From Mesorhizobium sp. M1D.F.Ca.ET.043.01.1.1 (GTDB taxonomy: Bacteria; Pseudomonadota; Alphaproteobacteria; Rhizobiales; Rhizobiaceae), in assembly GCF_003952385.1 (NCBI RefSeq), contig NZ_CP034444.1, positions 1,178,001 through 1,242,000 of the forward strand: a stretch of DNA of 64,000 bases, in the 5' to 3' direction. Below are positions 26,961 through 41,533 of this stretch, piece after piece. Position numbers and translations under genes: made by a program. The first letter of the stretch is position 1, and each line of letters begins with the position of its first letter. The notes under the pieces were generated by a model. The model saw only the letters and a list, made by a program, of their open reading frames with translations, did not search any database and had not been told where the DNA came from.

Positions 26961-27129
26961 CCCTTCTCCCCTTGTGGGAGAAGGTGGATCGGCGCGCAGC
27001 GCCGAGACGGATGAGGGGTGTTGGAGGGAATGAGGCAGTACCGATTTGAACGCAGGTTTGCGCCAAGCTGGAGCACCCCTCATCCGACCGAGCTTCGCTC
27101 GGCCCCCTTCTCCCACAAGGGGAGAAGGG
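26961..27129. repeat. Long inverted-repeat mosaic between glgX and pgm
   Basis: Perfect 24-bp outer arms at 26961-26984 and 27106-27129 (CTCCCCTTGTGGGAG type), inner arms GGATGAGGGGTG (27009-27020) and CACCCCTCATCC (27074-27085), and small hairpins between them. It fills almost the whole 199-base pgm-glgX gap and resembles rhizobial intergenic mosaic elements. Confidence 0.85.
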
Positions 27130-27148
27130 GGAGCCTCAGTTACCGCCC

Positions 27149-28777
<1,629 letters not shown>

Positions 28778-30223
28778 TCAGGCAACCCTTTTCGAAAGCA
28801 GCAGGCGATAGAGTTCGACGTATCTTTCGGCGCTCTTGTCCCAGGAGACATCGGCCTTCATGCCCTGGCGCTGGATCGATGCCCAGCTCTTGGGATTGGC
28901 ATGCGCCTCGACCAGGCGGCGGATCGCATGCAACAGCGCGCCGCCATTGTTCGGCGCGAACTGGAAACCGGTGGCGACCCCTGCCGAAAGCGCCGCCTCA
29001 TTGGCATCGATGATGGTGTCGGCAAGACCGCCGGTGCGGGCGACGATGGGCACGCAGCCATAGCGCAGGCCATAAAGCTGGGTCAGCCCGCAGGGCTCGA
29101 AGCGCGACGGGATGACGATGGCGTCGCAGCCGCCCTGCATGACGTGCGAGAGGCCTTCATCATAGCCGATGACGACGCCGACACGGCCGCGGTGCCGGGC
29201 GGCGGCGGCGAGCAGCGAGCCTTCGAGGCCGGCATCGCCTGAGCCCAGGATCGCCAGCCGGGCCCCGCGCTGAACGATGCCGTCGACGACCGCGGCCAGA
29301 ATATCCATGCCCTTCTGCCAGGTCAGCCGGCTGACCACGCAGACGATCGGGCTGTCGTCATTTTCGAGATTGAAGCGGTCCTCCACGGCCTTGCGGTTCC
29401 TGGCGCGCGCCGCAAGCGTCTCGTCCGAATAATTGGCGACCAGATGACTGTCGGTCGCCGGGTTCCAGATATCGACATCGATGCCGTTGACGATGCCGTA
29501 GAGATCGGTGGCGCGCATGTTGATCAGGCCGTCGAGGCCCATGCCGAATTCCGGCGAGCGGATCTCCTGCGCATAGGTCGGGCTCACCGTGGTGATCGCC
29601 CAGGCCGCCTGCAGGCCGGCCTTGAGGAAGCCGACGCCGCCATAATATTCGACGCCGTCGAGCTGCATCGCCACGCCCGGCAGGCCGAGCTCGCCGAAGA
29701 TGCCGGCGCCGAACTGGCCCTGGAAAGCCAGGTTATGCACGGTGATAAGCGACGGCACGCCGACCGCCTTGCCGTAGCGCATATAGGCGAGCGTCATCGC
29801 CGACTGCCAATCATGGGCGTGCACGATGTCGGGCTGGTAGCCGGAGATGGCGCCGCCGGCGATGTCGCCGCCGACCTGGCTCAGCGCCGCGAAACGCCGC
29901 CAGTTGTCAGGCCAGTCGGAGCCGGAGGCGGTGCCATATGGCCCACCCTGACGATCGAACAGATGCGGCGCGTCGAGCACGAAGAGGTCGAGCTCGCCGA
30001 TCTTGACGGCATGGACCGAAGCCTTGCCGCCCTGCAGCAGCGGGTATTGGTAGACGGCCTTCTTTTTCTTGAAAGCCTCCATCACCACCGGATAGCCGGG
30101 AACCAGCGTGCGCATCGCCACGCCCTTGCCGGCGAGCGCGATCGGCAGCGCGCCGGCCACGTCGGCAAGCCCGCCGGTCTTGATCAGCGGGAAGATTTCG
30201 GGCGTGACCGACAGAACCTGCAT
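28778..30223 (-). CDS. glgA: Glycogen synthase (ADP-glucose dependent)
   Basis: A 481-residue GT5 glycogen synthase that transfers glucose from ADP-glucose onto alpha-1,4 chains. N-terminal substrate loop [25 protein letters not shown] (the KTGGL motif, about residues 18-22) and the C-terminal GT-B nucleotide-binding block [23 protein letters not shown] 30223 (MQVLSV) follows GGAG; GTG 30232 is an alternative. It sits between glgC and pgm. Confidence 0.95.
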   Translation of the reverse strand: MQVLSVTPEIFPLIKTGGLADVAGALPIALAGKGVAMRTLVPGYPVVMEAFKKKKAVYQYPLLQGGKASVHAVKIGELDLFVLDAPHLFDRQGGPYGTASGSDWPDNWRRFAALSQVGGDIAGGAISGYQPDIVHAHDWQSAMTLAYMRYGKAVGVPSLITVHNLAFQGQFGAGIFGELGLPGVAMQLDGVEYYGGVGFLKAGLQAAWAITTVSPTYAQEIRSPEFGMGLDGLINMRATDLYGIVNGIDVDIWNPATDSHLVANYSDETLAARARNRKAVEDRFNLENDDSPIVCVVSRLTWQKGMDILAAVVDGIVQRGARLAILGSGDAGLEGSLLAAAARHRGRVGVVIGYDEGLSHVMQGGCDAIVIPSRFEPCGLTQLYGLRYGCVPIVARTGGLADTIIDANEAALSAGVATGFQFAPNNGGALLHAIRRLVEAHANPKSWASIQRQGMKADVSWDKSAERYVELYRLLLSKRVA

Positions 30224-30272
30224 GCGCTCCACATTCCGATCTCAAAGTGGCAGGTCAAAGTGACAATCTGTT

Positions 30273-30352
30273 GATCAGGTCGACAGCTTGCCGATCAACC
30301 CTGGCGGGTTGACGGCTTGATCAACCTTATCAGGTTGACAGCTTGTTGATCA
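30273..30352. repeat. Three degenerate copies of the glgC 3' end in the glgC-glgA gap
   Basis: Three related units of about 26 bases, each with a GGTTGACAGCTTG-like core flanked by GATCA: about 30273-30299, 30300-30326 and 30327-30352. The last overlaps the end of glgC (codons Ile-Asn-Lys-Leu-Ser-Thr and stop). It looks like a slippage-type tandem duplication of the gene end, now diverged. Confidence 0.7.
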
Positions 30353-31595
30353 TGTCCTGGGTGATCAGGCAGATGCCCTTTTCCGAGACGCGGAAGCGCT
30401 TGGCGTCGAGCACCGGATCCTCGCCCACCACCAGCCCCTCCGGGATCTGCACGCCATGGTCGATGACGACGCGCTTGAGCCGCGCTTTGCGGCCGACATT
30501 GACGTCGGGCAGCATCACCACCTCCTCGAGCTTCGAATAGGAATTGATGCGCGCGCCGGTGAAGATCAGGCTGCGGCGCAGCGATGCGCCGGAGACGATG
30601 CAGTCGCCGGATACCAGCGAGGAGATCGCCTCGCCGCGGCGGCCCTCCTCGTCATGCACGAACTTGGCCGGCGGCTTCAGTTCGGCATAGGTCCAGATCG
30701 GCCAGTCGCGGTCGTAGAGGTCGAGCTCGGGCGTGATGTCGGTCAAATCGATATTGGCTTCCCAATAGGCGTCCACCGTCCCGACGTCGCGCCAGTACGG
30801 TTCGGCCTCGTGCGAGGAGCGCACGCAGGACTTGGCGAAACGGTGTGCGATCGCCTTACCATGCTCAACGATGTAGGGGATGATGTCCTTGCCGAAGTCG
30901 CGGCTGGAACCGGGCTCGGCCGCGTCGCGGCGCAGCTGCTCCATGAGGAACTTCGTCTTGAAGACATAGATGCCCATCGAGGCGAGCGCAAACTCCGGCT
31001 TGTCGGGGATGCCGGGCGGATCGGCGGGCTTTTCGACGAAGGCGATGATGTTGTCCTTGCCATCGACATGCATGACGCCGAAGCCGGTCGCCTCCATGCG
31101 CGGCACTTCGAGGCAGCCGACGGTCACGTCGGCATTGGCGTCGACGTGCTGGCGCAGCATCAGCTCGTAGTCCATCTTGTAGATGTGGTCGCCAGCGAGG
31201 ATGACCATGTATTCGGGACCGTAGGCCTCGATGATGTCGATGTTCTGGTAGACGGCGTCCGCGGTACCCTCGTACCACTGCGTTTCGGAAACGCGCTGCG
31301 AGGCGGGCAGGATGTCGAAGCTCTCGTTTCGCTCCGGCCGCAGGAAGTTCCAGCCGCGCTGCAGGTGGCGGATCAGCGAATGCGCCTTGTACTGGGTGGC
31401 GACGCCGAGACGTCGGATGCCGGAGTTCAACGCATTGGAGAGCGCGAAATCGATGATGCGGGTCTTGCCGCCGAAATAGACCGCTGGCTTGGCGCGCCGG
31501 TCTGTCAGCTCCTTGAGGCGGCTGCCGCGGCCGCCGGCAAGCACATAGGCCATGGCATCACGTGCCAGCGGCTGGGTTCTCTTGATCTCTGCCAT
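30330..31595 (-). CDS. glgC: Glucose-1-phosphate adenylyltransferase
   Basis: A 421-residue ADP-glucose pyrophosphorylase, the committed step of glycogen synthesis. Nucleotide-binding signature [19 protein letters not shown] (about residues 18-36), allosteric/substrate blocks [19 protein letters not shown], [14 protein letters not shown], and the left-handed beta-helix at the C-terminus. It has the usual length for proteobacterial GlgC. ATG 31595. Allosteric control by fructose-6-P/pyruvate is the known rhizobial pattern. The stop is followed by the repeat array before glgA. Confidence 0.96.
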   Translation of the reverse strand: MAEIKRTQPLARDAMAYVLAGGRGSRLKELTDRRAKPAVYFGGKTRIIDFALSNALNSGIRRLGVATQYKAHSLIRHLQRGWNFLRPERNESFDILPASQRVSETQWYEGTADAVYQNIDIIEAYGPEYMVILAGDHIYKMDYELMLRQHVDANADVTVGCLEVPRMEATGFGVMHVDGKDNIIAFVEKPADPPGIPDKPEFALASMGIYVFKTKFLMEQLRRDAAEPGSSRDFGKDIIPYIVEHGKAIAHRFAKSCVRSSHEAEPYWRDVGTVDAYWEANIDLTDITPELDLYDRDWPIWTYAELKPPAKFVHDEEGRRGEAISSLVSGDCIVSGASLRRSLIFTGARINSYSKLEEVVMLPDVNVGRKARLKRVVIDHGVQIPEGLVVGEDPVLDAKRFRVSEKGICLITQDMINKLST

Positions 31596-31656
31596 TGTTA
31601 CCCTCCCAAGTAATCTGCCCGGAACTTTGCTTCAGCAAGATGAGATATCATCTGCT

Positions 31657-33870
31657 TCAGTCCGCGACGAATTCCAGCATGATCGTCGACAGCGGCGGCA
31701 ACAGCATCGTCGCCGACGTGCTGCCCCCTTCCCCGCTCGCCACGACCATGCCGCCATTGCCCATGCCGGAGCCGCCATATTCGACGGCGTCAGTGTTGAT
31801 GATCTCGCGCCATTCTCCCGCCTTCGGCAGCGGCACGCGATAGTTCTCGCGCGGCACCGGCGTGAAATTGGAAATGACGGCGATCGGGTTGCCGTCGGGC
31901 GCGCTGCGCAGCCAGGCAAAGACCGAGTTGTCGCGATCGTCGACGATCAGCCACGAGAAGCCGTCCGGCTCGCAGTCGCGCGCATGCAGCGCCGGGCGCG
32001 AGCGGTAGAGGTAGTTCAAGTCCCGCACCGTCTGCCAGACGCCGCGATGCGGAGCGAAGTCCAAGAGATTCCAGTCGAGCGCGCGTTCCTCGCTCCACTC
32101 GCGGCGCTGCGCGAATTCCTGGCCCATGAACAGGAGCTTCTTGCCGGGATAGCCCCACATGAAGGCGTAATAGGCACGCAGCGTGGCGAACTTCTGCCAG
32201 TCGTCGCCGGCCATCTTGTGGAGCAGCGTGCCCTTGCCGTGCACCACCTCGTCATGGGAGAGCGGCAGCACGAAATTCTCGGAGAAGGCGTAGACCAGCC
32301 CGAAGGTGATGTCGTTGTGGTGGTGCTTGCGGTAGATCGGCTCCTTGGAGAAATACTCCAGCGTGTCGTGCATGAAGCCCATGTTCCACTTGAAGCCGAA
32401 GCCGAGCCCGCCCTCGTGCACCGGACGCGACACCTTCGGCCATGAGGTCGATTCCTCGGCGATCGTCATCACGCCGGGATGGTGGCCGTAAAGCTCCTTG
32501 TTCATCTTCTGCAGGAAGCTGACGGCCTGCAGGTTCTCGCGCCCGCCCTTCTCGTTGGGGATCCACTCGCCCGCCTTGCGCGAATAGTCGAGGTAGAGCA
32601 TCGAGGCGACCGCGTCGACGCGCAGGCCGTCGACATGATATTTTTCGGCCCAGAACAGCGCGTTGTTGACGAGGAAGGACACCACCTCGCGGCGGCCGAA
32701 ATTGTAGATCGCGGTGTTCCAGTCGGGATGGAAGCCCTGGCGCGGATCGGCATGCTCGTAGAGCGCGGTGCCGTCGAATTGCACCAGCCCATGCTCGTCG
32801 ACCGGGAAATGCGCCGGCACCCAGTCGAGGATGACGCCGACGCCGGCGCGATGCGCGCCGTCGACGAAGCGGGCGAAGCCGTCGGGATCGCCGAAGCGGG
32901 CTGTCGGCGCATAGAGCCCGGTCGTCTGGTAGCCCCAGGACGGGTCGTAAGGATGCTCGGAGATCGGCAGGAACTCGATATGGGTGAAGCCGGTGTCGAC
33001 CGCGTAAGGGATAAGCCGCGCGCCAAGCTCGTCCCAGGTGAGGAACGTGCCGTCGTCGCGGCGCTGCCACGAGCCGGCATGGACCTCGTAGATGGAGATC
33101 GCCTCGCGTCTGGGGTCGGCTTTCTGCCAGAAGCTGCGGTGCGCCTCGTCGCCCCATTGATGCGCCAGCGGCGGCGCCGTCACCGAAGCGGTCGCCGGAC
33201 GCAGCTCGGATTCGAAGGCGAAGGGATCGGCCTTGAGCGGCAACCTGACGCCGTCGGGGCCGATGATCTCGAACTTGTAGGGCTGGCCGGCGCCGAGATC
33301 CGGAATGAACAGTTCCCAGATACCGGTGTCCTTGCGGTCGCGCATGGTGTGCCGGCGGCCGTCCCAGTCGTTGAAGGCGCCGACCACCGAGACGCGCTTC
33401 GCGTTCGGCGACCACACGGCGAAATGGACCCCAGTGGCGCCCTCATGCTCGATGATGTGGGCGCCGAGCTTGTCGAAGAGCCTCAGATGCGAGCCCTCGG
33501 CCATGTAGTAATCGTCCATCGGCCCCAGCACCGGGCCGAAGGAGTAAGGGTCGGTCAGCCACCAGTCGCCGCCGGCATTTCTCGCGTGATAGCGCAGCGG
33601 CTGGTGCTTGCGGATCGAGAGCTTGCCCTCGAAGAAGCCGGCATCGTCGCTGCGGTCGAGTTCCCCCACCTCCTTGCCGGTCAGCGCGTAGGCGGTGACG
33701 AATTCGGCATTGGGCACGAAGCAGCGGGCGACGAAGCCTTTGCCGGCCTCATGGACGCCCAGAACCGCAAAGGGATTGCCATGCGTTCCGGCGACGATCG
33801 CCGCGACATCGCCGGCTGGCGCCAGTCCGTCCGGCCCGCTTGTCGCAGCGGTCGCGCGCGGCTTCCTCAT
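31657..33870 (-). CDS. glgB: 1,4-alpha-glucan branching enzyme
   Basis: A 737-residue GH13 branching enzyme with N-terminal CBM48 modules (PFAVLGVHEAGKGFVARCF; GVHFAVWSPNAKRVSVVGAFNDWDG), catalytic barrel with nucleophile Asp in GLRVDAVASMLYLDYSR, acid/base Glu in VMTIAEESTSWP, and LPLSHDEVVHGKG near residue 530. ATG 33870 follows GGGAGG at some distance; GTG 33894 is a weaker alternative. It follows glgP by 121 bases, which hold repeat copy C, and precedes glgC by 61 bases. Confidence 0.95.
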   Translation of the reverse strand: MRKPRATAATSGPDGLAPAGDVAAIVAGTHGNPFAVLGVHEAGKGFVARCFVPNAEFVTAYALTGKEVGELDRSDDAGFFEGKLSIRKHQPLRYHARNAGGDWWLTDPYSFGPVLGPMDDYYMAEGSHLRLFDKLGAHIIEHEGATGVHFAVWSPNAKRVSVVGAFNDWDGRRHTMRDRKDTGIWELFIPDLGAGQPYKFEIIGPDGVRLPLKADPFAFESELRPATASVTAPPLAHQWGDEAHRSFWQKADPRREAISIYEVHAGSWQRRDDGTFLTWDELGARLIPYAVDTGFTHIEFLPISEHPYDPSWGYQTTGLYAPTARFGDPDGFARFVDGAHRAGVGVILDWVPAHFPVDEHGLVQFDGTALYEHADPRQGFHPDWNTAIYNFGRREVVSFLVNNALFWAEKYHVDGLRVDAVASMLYLDYSRKAGEWIPNEKGGRENLQAVSFLQKMNKELYGHHPGVMTIAEESTSWPKVSRPVHEGGLGFGFKWNMGFMHDTLEYFSKEPIYRKHHHNDITFGLVYAFSENFVLPLSHDEVVHGKGTLLHKMAGDDWQKFATLRAYYAFMWGYPGKKLLFMGQEFAQRREWSEERALDWNLLDFAPHRGVWQTVRDLNYLYRSRPALHARDCEPDGFSWLIVDDRDNSVFAWLRSAPDGNPIAVISNFTPVPRENYRVPLPKAGEWREIINTDAVEYGGSGMGNGGMVVASGEGGSTSATMLLPPLSTIMLEFVAD

Positions 33871-33908
33871 CAGGCGGTCGCCCTCCCTGGGCACCAGTCA
33901 CTTTCTTG

Positions 33909-33957
33909 GTGCATGTCGTGATCCCAAAACCGCTTCGCACTTTTGGGCGACCTGCAC
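33909..33957. repeat. Palindromic repeat, copy C, between glgP and glgB
   Basis: Arms GTGCA/TGCAC and CCCAAAA/TTTTGGG around CCGCTTCGCAC. Same core as copies A, B and D. It lies in the 121-base glgP-glgB gap and would form a stem-loop in the operon transcript. Confidence 0.8.
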
Positions 33958-33991
33958 TGGACCACATTGTTCGTGGTCTCATGCAATCATA

Positions 33992-36454
<2,463 letters not shown>

Positions 36455-36598
36455 ATCGCCTCTCGTTCGGTTGGCCTGATCATACCGGCTTTCACCGTTC
36501 CTCCCAGCCCTTCCTACCGCATTGCAGCATACGTTCAATCGATTTAGGCGGGAATGTCATCCGGTTTCCCTGCGGCAATTTACCGTGATGGACGGAAA

Positions 36599-37381
<783 letters not shown>

Positions 37382-37383
37382 GG

Positions 37384-38448
37384 TTACACCGAAACCTTTC
37401 TGATCCACTGGTCGATCGCCACGGCGCCGATGATGAGCACCCCGGTGAGCAGCACTTTCCATTGCGGGTCGGCGCCCAGCATGTTGAGGCCCATCGAGAC
37501 GACGCCGACGATCATGGCGCCGAACAGCGTGCCGAGGATCGAGCCGCGGCCGCCAAAGAGCGAGATGCCGCCGATCACCGTCGCGGTGATGGCCTGCAGA
37601 TTGTAGTCGGTGACGGCGGCGGACGGCGAAATCGAACCGTTGCGGCCGATCGAGACCCAGGCCGCGAAAGCGGCGATCAGGCCGGCAAGCGTGTAGACAG
37701 CCATCAGCACCGTCTTGGTCTGGATGCCCGAAAGTTTCGCCGCTTCCGGATCGTCGCCGACGGCATAGACATGGCGGCCCCAGGCGGTGTGGTTGAGCAC
37801 GTACCAGAGCAGCATCACCAGCAGGACCATGGCGATCACGCCGGCGGTCAGCACCGCGGAACCGATCCTGAAGCTCAGAGCGAACAAGTGCAGCAATGGG
37901 GCCTGGGCGTCGACGTCGGCATCGCGGATCGTCTCATTGGCCGAATAGATGAAATTGGTGGCCATGACGATGTTCCAGGTGCCGAGCGTGACGATGAACG
38001 GCGGCAGCTTCATGTAGGCGACCAGCAGACCGTTGAGCAGGCCGCAGGCGCCGCCGGCGGCAAGCCCTATCACCACCGCGAGAATGGTCGGCATGCCGTA
38101 GGTGATGGCGCAATTGCCCATGATCACGGCCGAAATCACCATGATCACGCCGATCGAGAGATCGATGCCGGCGGTCAGGATGACCAGTGTCTGGGCAGCG
38201 CCGAGAATACCGACGATGGCAATCTGCTGCAGAATCAGCGTCAGCGTGTAGGACGAAAAGAAACGGCCGCCGATGGCGATACCGAAAATGATGATCGACA
38301 GCACCAGCACGATAAGCGGCACCGCCGCCGGTGTGGAATGCAGAAAATGCTGGGCGCGCTTGACGAACGACTTGCCGTGCTCCTCGAAGGCGGCGACGCT
38401 GGTGTCGCTGCTCGTGAGCACCTTCTCGAATTCCTGCATCTGAGACAT
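37384..38448 (-). CDS. frcC: Fructose-type sugar ABC transporter permease
   Basis: A 354-residue CUT2-family permease with about ten TM helices. Typical blocks: QQIAIVGILGAAQTLVILTAGIDLSIG (about residues 75-101), YMKLPPFIVTLGTWNI and GRHVYAVGDDPEAAKLSGI, the cytoplasmic loop that contacts the ATPase. The length and sequence fit FrcC. It is 162 bases below frcB, with two hairpins in that gap, and directly precedes frcA. Confidence 0.94.
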   Translation of the reverse strand: MSQMQEFEKVLTSSDTSVAAFEEHGKSFVKRAQHFLHSTPAAVPLIVLVLSIIIFGIAIGGRFFSSYTLTLILQQIAIVGILGAAQTLVILTAGIDLSIGVIMVISAVIMGNCAITYGMPTILAVVIGLAAGGACGLLNGLLVAYMKLPPFIVTLGTWNIVMATNFIYSANETIRDADVDAQAPLLHLFALSFRIGSAVLTAGVIAMVLLVMLLWYVLNHTAWGRHVYAVGDDPEAAKLSGIQTKTVLMAVYTLAGLIAAFAAWVSIGRNGSISPSAAVTDYNLQAITATVIGGISLFGGRGSILGTLFGAMIVGVVSMGLNMLGADPQWKVLLTGVLIIGAVAIDQWIRKVSV

Positions 38449-38527
38449 GTATCCTCCCGTCTGCGCGGAGCTTGCTCATTGCCCCACACGCCGTTCACGC
38501 ATTCCGGTCTGTTGCCGGGATTTATCA

Positions 38528-38583
38528 GCGCTTACGAAAGCGCATCGTCCACCCGATGCGGCCGGGGATCAAGCCCCGGCCGC
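38528..38583 (-). other. Two hairpins between frcB and frcC
   Basis: A 10-bp perfect stem GCGGCCGGGG (38558-38567) with CCCCGGCCGC (38574-38583), 6-base loop, and a smaller GCGCTT/AAGCGC stem at 38528-38543. They lie 27 bases after the frcB stop with no clear U tract, matching the hairpin after oppA and suggesting higher binding-protein output. Confidence 0.65.
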
Positions 38584-38610
38584 AAGGTTTGTGCGCTCGT
38601 CAGGCCGGCA

Positions 38611-39645
38611 TCAGCCCCAGCACTTGGCGAGGCCTTCCTTGGTGTCGATGGACTTCACGCCGTTCGCGGGCTTGTCGGTGACGAGGTTGACGCCGGTGTC
38701 GAAGAAGTTCTTGCCTTCGGTCGGCTTCGGCTTGGTGCCGTCCTTGGCGTACTTGGCGATTGCCTCGATGCCGAGCGCCGCCATCTGCAGCGGGTATTGC
38801 TGCGAGGTGGCGCCGATCACGCCTTCGGTAACCGACTTCACACCTGGGCAGCCGCCGTCGACCGAGACGATCAGCACCTGCTTTTCGAGGCCGACGGCCT
38901 TGAGGGCCTGGTAGGCGCCGACGGCGGCGGGCTCGTTGATTGTGTGGATGACGTTGATGGTGTTGTCCTTCTGCAGAAGGTTCTCCATCGCCTTGCGGCC
39001 GCCTTCCTCATTGCCGTTGGTGACGTCATGGCCAACGATGCGCGGATCGTCCTCGTCGCCGATCTTGTTCGGATCCTTCACGTCGATGCCGTAGCCCATC
39101 ATGAAGCCCTGGTCGCGCAGAACGTCGACGGTCGGCTGCGAGGGGGTCAGATCAAGGAAGCCGATCTTGGCGTCCTTGGCCTTGTCGCCGAGGGTGGCGG
39201 CCGCCCAGGCGCCGATCAGCTTGCCGGCTTCCAGATTGTCGGTGGCGAAGGTCGCATCGGCGGCGTCGATCGGATCGAGCGGGGTGTCGAGCGCGATCAC
39301 CAGCAGGCCGGCGTCGCGCGCCTTCTTCACGGACGGCACGATGCCCTTGGTGTCCGAGGCGGTGATCAGGATACCCTTGGCGCCGTCGGCGATGCAGCTT
39401 TCGATCGCCGCGACCTGGCTTTCGCTGTCGCCATCGATCTTGCCGGCATAGGTCTTGAGGTCGACGCCAAGTTCCTTGGCCTTGGCGGTCGCGCCCTCCT
39501 TCATCTTGACGAAGAAGGGATTGGTGTCGGTCTTGGTGATCAGGCAGGCGCCGACGCCGGCGGCCGACGCGGACGAGGCGAATGCGAGCAGGCCCAGCCC
39601 GGCCGCCGCAAATACGGTGGACTTCAGCAGCGATTTCTTGGTCAC
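38611..39645 (-). CDS. frcB: Fructose-type sugar ABC transporter periplasmic binding protein
   Basis: A 344-residue ribose/fructose-type binding protein. The signal peptide spans residues 1-28 ([12 protein letters not shown], cleavage after SAA/ASA). Family blocks include [42 protein letters not shown] and [22 protein letters not shown]. The GTG start at 39645 has a perfect GGGAGG ribosome-binding site. It captures the sugar in the periplasm for FrcCA. The divergent regulator frcR is 212 bases away. Confidence 0.94.
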   Translation of the reverse strand: MTKKSLLKSTVFAAAGLGLLAFASSASAAGVGACLITKTDTNPFFVKMKEGATAKAKELGVDLKTYAGKIDGDSESQVAAIESCIADGAKGILITASDTKGIVPSVKKARDAGLLVIALDTPLDPIDAADATFATDNLEAGKLIGAWAAATLGDKAKDAKIGFLDLTPSQPTVDVLRDQGFMMGYGIDVKDPNKIGDEDDPRIVGHDVTNGNEEGGRKAMENLLQKDNTINVIHTINEPAAVGAYQALKAVGLEKQVLIVSVDGGCPGVKSVTEGVIGATSQQYPLQMAALGIEAIAKYAKDGTKPKPTEGKNFFDTGVNLVTDKPANGVKSIDTKEGLAKCWG

Positions 39646-39757
39646 GATTTCCTCCCAGTGGAACCATTGCGGACGCCGGCCAACCCGGCGCCCTCAAGCG
39701 CATCCAACCATTTCTCCCAGCGTGGACGCCACCTCAAAAGACACCAGTCCGAGACAT

Positions 39758-39795
39758 CTGTCAATAATTAAATCACTCTTATTTATTATTGACAG
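39758..39795. promoter_or_regulatory. Inverted-repeat operator overlapping divergent -35 boxes of frcB and frcR
   Basis: Perfect 11-bp arms CTGTCAATAAT (39758-39768) and ATTATTGACAG (39785-39795) with a 16-base AT-rich spacer. Each arm contains an outward-facing TTGACA: plus strand 39789-39794 toward frcR, minus strand at 39759-39764 toward frcB. A dimeric repressor, probably FrcR, bound here would block both promoters. Confidence 0.75.
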
Positions 39796-39857
39796 ACTTG
39801 CGCCGTTCACTCATTCTGAACGAAAAGCAGTGCGGGGAAACTGACGGGAGGAACAGG

Positions 39858-41084
39858 GTGGAGACCGGCATTGCGAGGCACGGTTCGCCCGAGGCTCGGG
39901 AGAGCCGGCTGCATCGCGGCACAAACCAGAGCGGCATGCGCGACCACAATGAGCGGCTCGTGCTGTCCCTGGTGCGCCAGCACGGCAGCCTGGCCAAATC
40001 CGACATTGCGCGCATGACAGGGCTGTCGGCGCAGACGGTATCCGTCATCATGCGCGAGCTGGAGGAAGACAAGCTGCTGGTCCGCCAGGCGCCGCTGCGG
40101 GGCAAGATCGGCCAGCCCTCGATCCCGATGGCGCTCAACCCGGAAGGCGCCTTCTTCATCGGCCTCAAGATCGGCCGCCGCAGCGCCGAACTGGTGCTGA
40201 TCGACTTCCTCGGCACGGTGCGCGCGATGCTGCACAATTCCTATCGCTATCCGGCGCCGCGCGAGACGGTGGAATTCGTCAGCGCCGGCATCAAGAAAAT
40301 GCGCGGCGAACTGACGCCGGCGCAGGACAAGCGCATAGCCGGGCTCGGCATCGCCATGCCGTTCGAACTCTGGAGCTGGGCCGATACGGCCGGCGCGCCG
40401 CGCGAGATCATGGACGAATGGCGCCATCGCGACATCCGCTCCGACATCCAGGCGCAGTGCGATTTTCCGGTCTATCTGCAGAACGACGCGACCTCGGCCT
40501 GCGGCGCCGAGCTCGTCTTCGGCCAGGCGGGAGCGGCGCGCGACTTCGTCTATTTCTACATCGGCGCCTTTGCTGGCGGCGGCATCGTGCTCAACGGCCG
40601 GCTGTTCGGCGGGCCGACCGGCAACGCCGGCGCGCTGGGTTCGATGCCCGTGCCCGGGGCGGACGGCAAGCCGACGCAGCTCATCGACGTCGCCTCGATC
40701 GCCATCCTGGAAAAGGCGCTGAGCGCCAAGGGCATCGACGGCTCGTATCTTTGGACGTCGCCGCAGGATTGGGGCGAGATCGGCGCCGAACTCGACGACT
40801 GGATCGCCAGCGCCTCGCAGGCGCTGGCCTATGCCATCGTCGCGGCCTCCTCGGTCATCGATTTCGAAGCGGCGGTTATCGACGGCTGGATGCCTCTCGC
40901 CGTAAGGCGGCGACTTGTCGATGCGGTCACCGATGCCATCGCCGGCATCGACGCCGAAGGATTGAAACTGCCCATCGTGCGCGAAGGAACCGTAGGCATC
41001 CATGCGCGCGCGCTGGGCGGCGCCAGCCTGCCGCTGTCGGAGCGCTTCCTGATCGGACCGACCACGATTTCCAGGAGCGCCTGA
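39858..41084 (+). CDS. frcR: ROK-family transcriptional regulator (FrcR-like)
   Basis: A 408-residue ROK repressor. An N-terminal HTH (NERLVLSLVRQHGSLAKSDIARMTGLSAQTVSVIM) precedes the ROK sugar-sensing ASKHA fold, with the sugar/phosphate-binding region around YIGAFAGGGIVLNGRLFGGPTGNAGALG. GTG 39858 is chosen because GGGAGG lies about six bases upstream; a TTG 69 bases earlier is open but lies inside the operator. It faces frcB across the operator and heads the frcR-fucU-frcK transcript. Confidence 0.9.
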   Translation: METGIARHGSPEARESRLHRGTNQSGMRDHNERLVLSLVRQHGSLAKSDIARMTGLSAQTVSVIMRELEEDKLLVRQAPLRGKIGQPSIPMALNPEGAFFIGLKIGRRSAELVLIDFLGTVRAMLHNSYRYPAPRETVEFVSAGIKKMRGELTPAQDKRIAGLGIAMPFELWSWADTAGAPREIMDEWRHRDIRSDIQAQCDFPVYLQNDATSACGAELVFGQAGAARDFVYFYIGAFAGGGIVLNGRLFGGPTGNAGALGSMPVPGADGKPTQLIDVASIAILEKALSAKGIDGSYLWTSPQDWGEIGAELDDWIASASQALAYAIVAASSVIDFEAAVIDGWMPLAVRRRLVDAVTDAIAGIDAEGLKLPIVREGTVGIHARALGGASLPLSERFLIGPTTISRSA

Positions 41085-41086
41085 CC

Positions 41087-41533
41087 ATGCTGATCGGTAT
41101 CCCGCCGCTCCTCGGACCGCAGCTTCTGGCGACGCTCAGGGCCATGGGCCATGGTGACGAGATCGCCATCGTCGACGGCAACTATCCTGCCGAGGAACAG
41201 GCGCGCAGGCTGATCCGCGCCGACGGCCATCTTATCATTCCGGTGATCGATGCGATCTTGAAGGTGCTGCCTGTCGACGAAGCCGTGCCGGAGGCGCTGT
41301 TCCGCGCCTCCGTCAAGGGCGATCCGGCGCTCGCCGATCCCGTGCATCACGAGATGGAAGCGGTCTGCGCGAAACGCGCGCCGGGCCACAAGGTAATTGC
41401 GCTGGCCGGGGCCGACTTCTATGCACGCGTCAAGGCCGCGCACGCGATCGTGGCGACCAGCGAGCCCAGGCTTTATGCCAACATCATCATCCGCAAGGGC
41501 GTGATTTATCCGCCGGAGACCAAGACACAATGA
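41087..41533 (+). CDS. RbsD/FucU-family sugar mutarotase
   Basis: A 148-residue RbsD/FucU-type protein that would speed interconversion of sugar anomers or ring forms after uptake. N-terminal MLIGIPPLLGPQLLATLRAMGHGDEIAIVDGNYPAE contains the family His in MGHGDEI. The C-terminal block YANIIIRKGVIYPPE is typical of FucU. ATG 41087 lies two bases after the frcR stop; its own stop overlaps the frcK start (ATGA). Fructose uptake operons need no mutarotase in the textbook scheme, so its presence hints at a broader or different sugar. Confidence 0.87.
   Translation: MLIGIPPLLGPQLLATLRAMGHGDEIAIVDGNYPAEEQARRLIRADGHLIIPVIDAILKVLPVDEAVPEALFRASVKGDPALADPVHHEMEAVCAKRAPGHKVIALAGADFYARVKAAHAIVATSEPRLYANIIIRKGVIYPPETKTQ

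Noticed and set aside
26961-27129. Possibility of an IS element or CRISPR-like array at the long inverted repeat
   Set aside because: No transposase frame, no regularly spaced direct repeats; only nested palindromes.
40418-41086. Plus-strand extension upstream of the FucU/RbsD gene
   Set aside because: It overlaps frcR out of frame with Arg-rich translation; ATG 41087 fits the family N-terminus.
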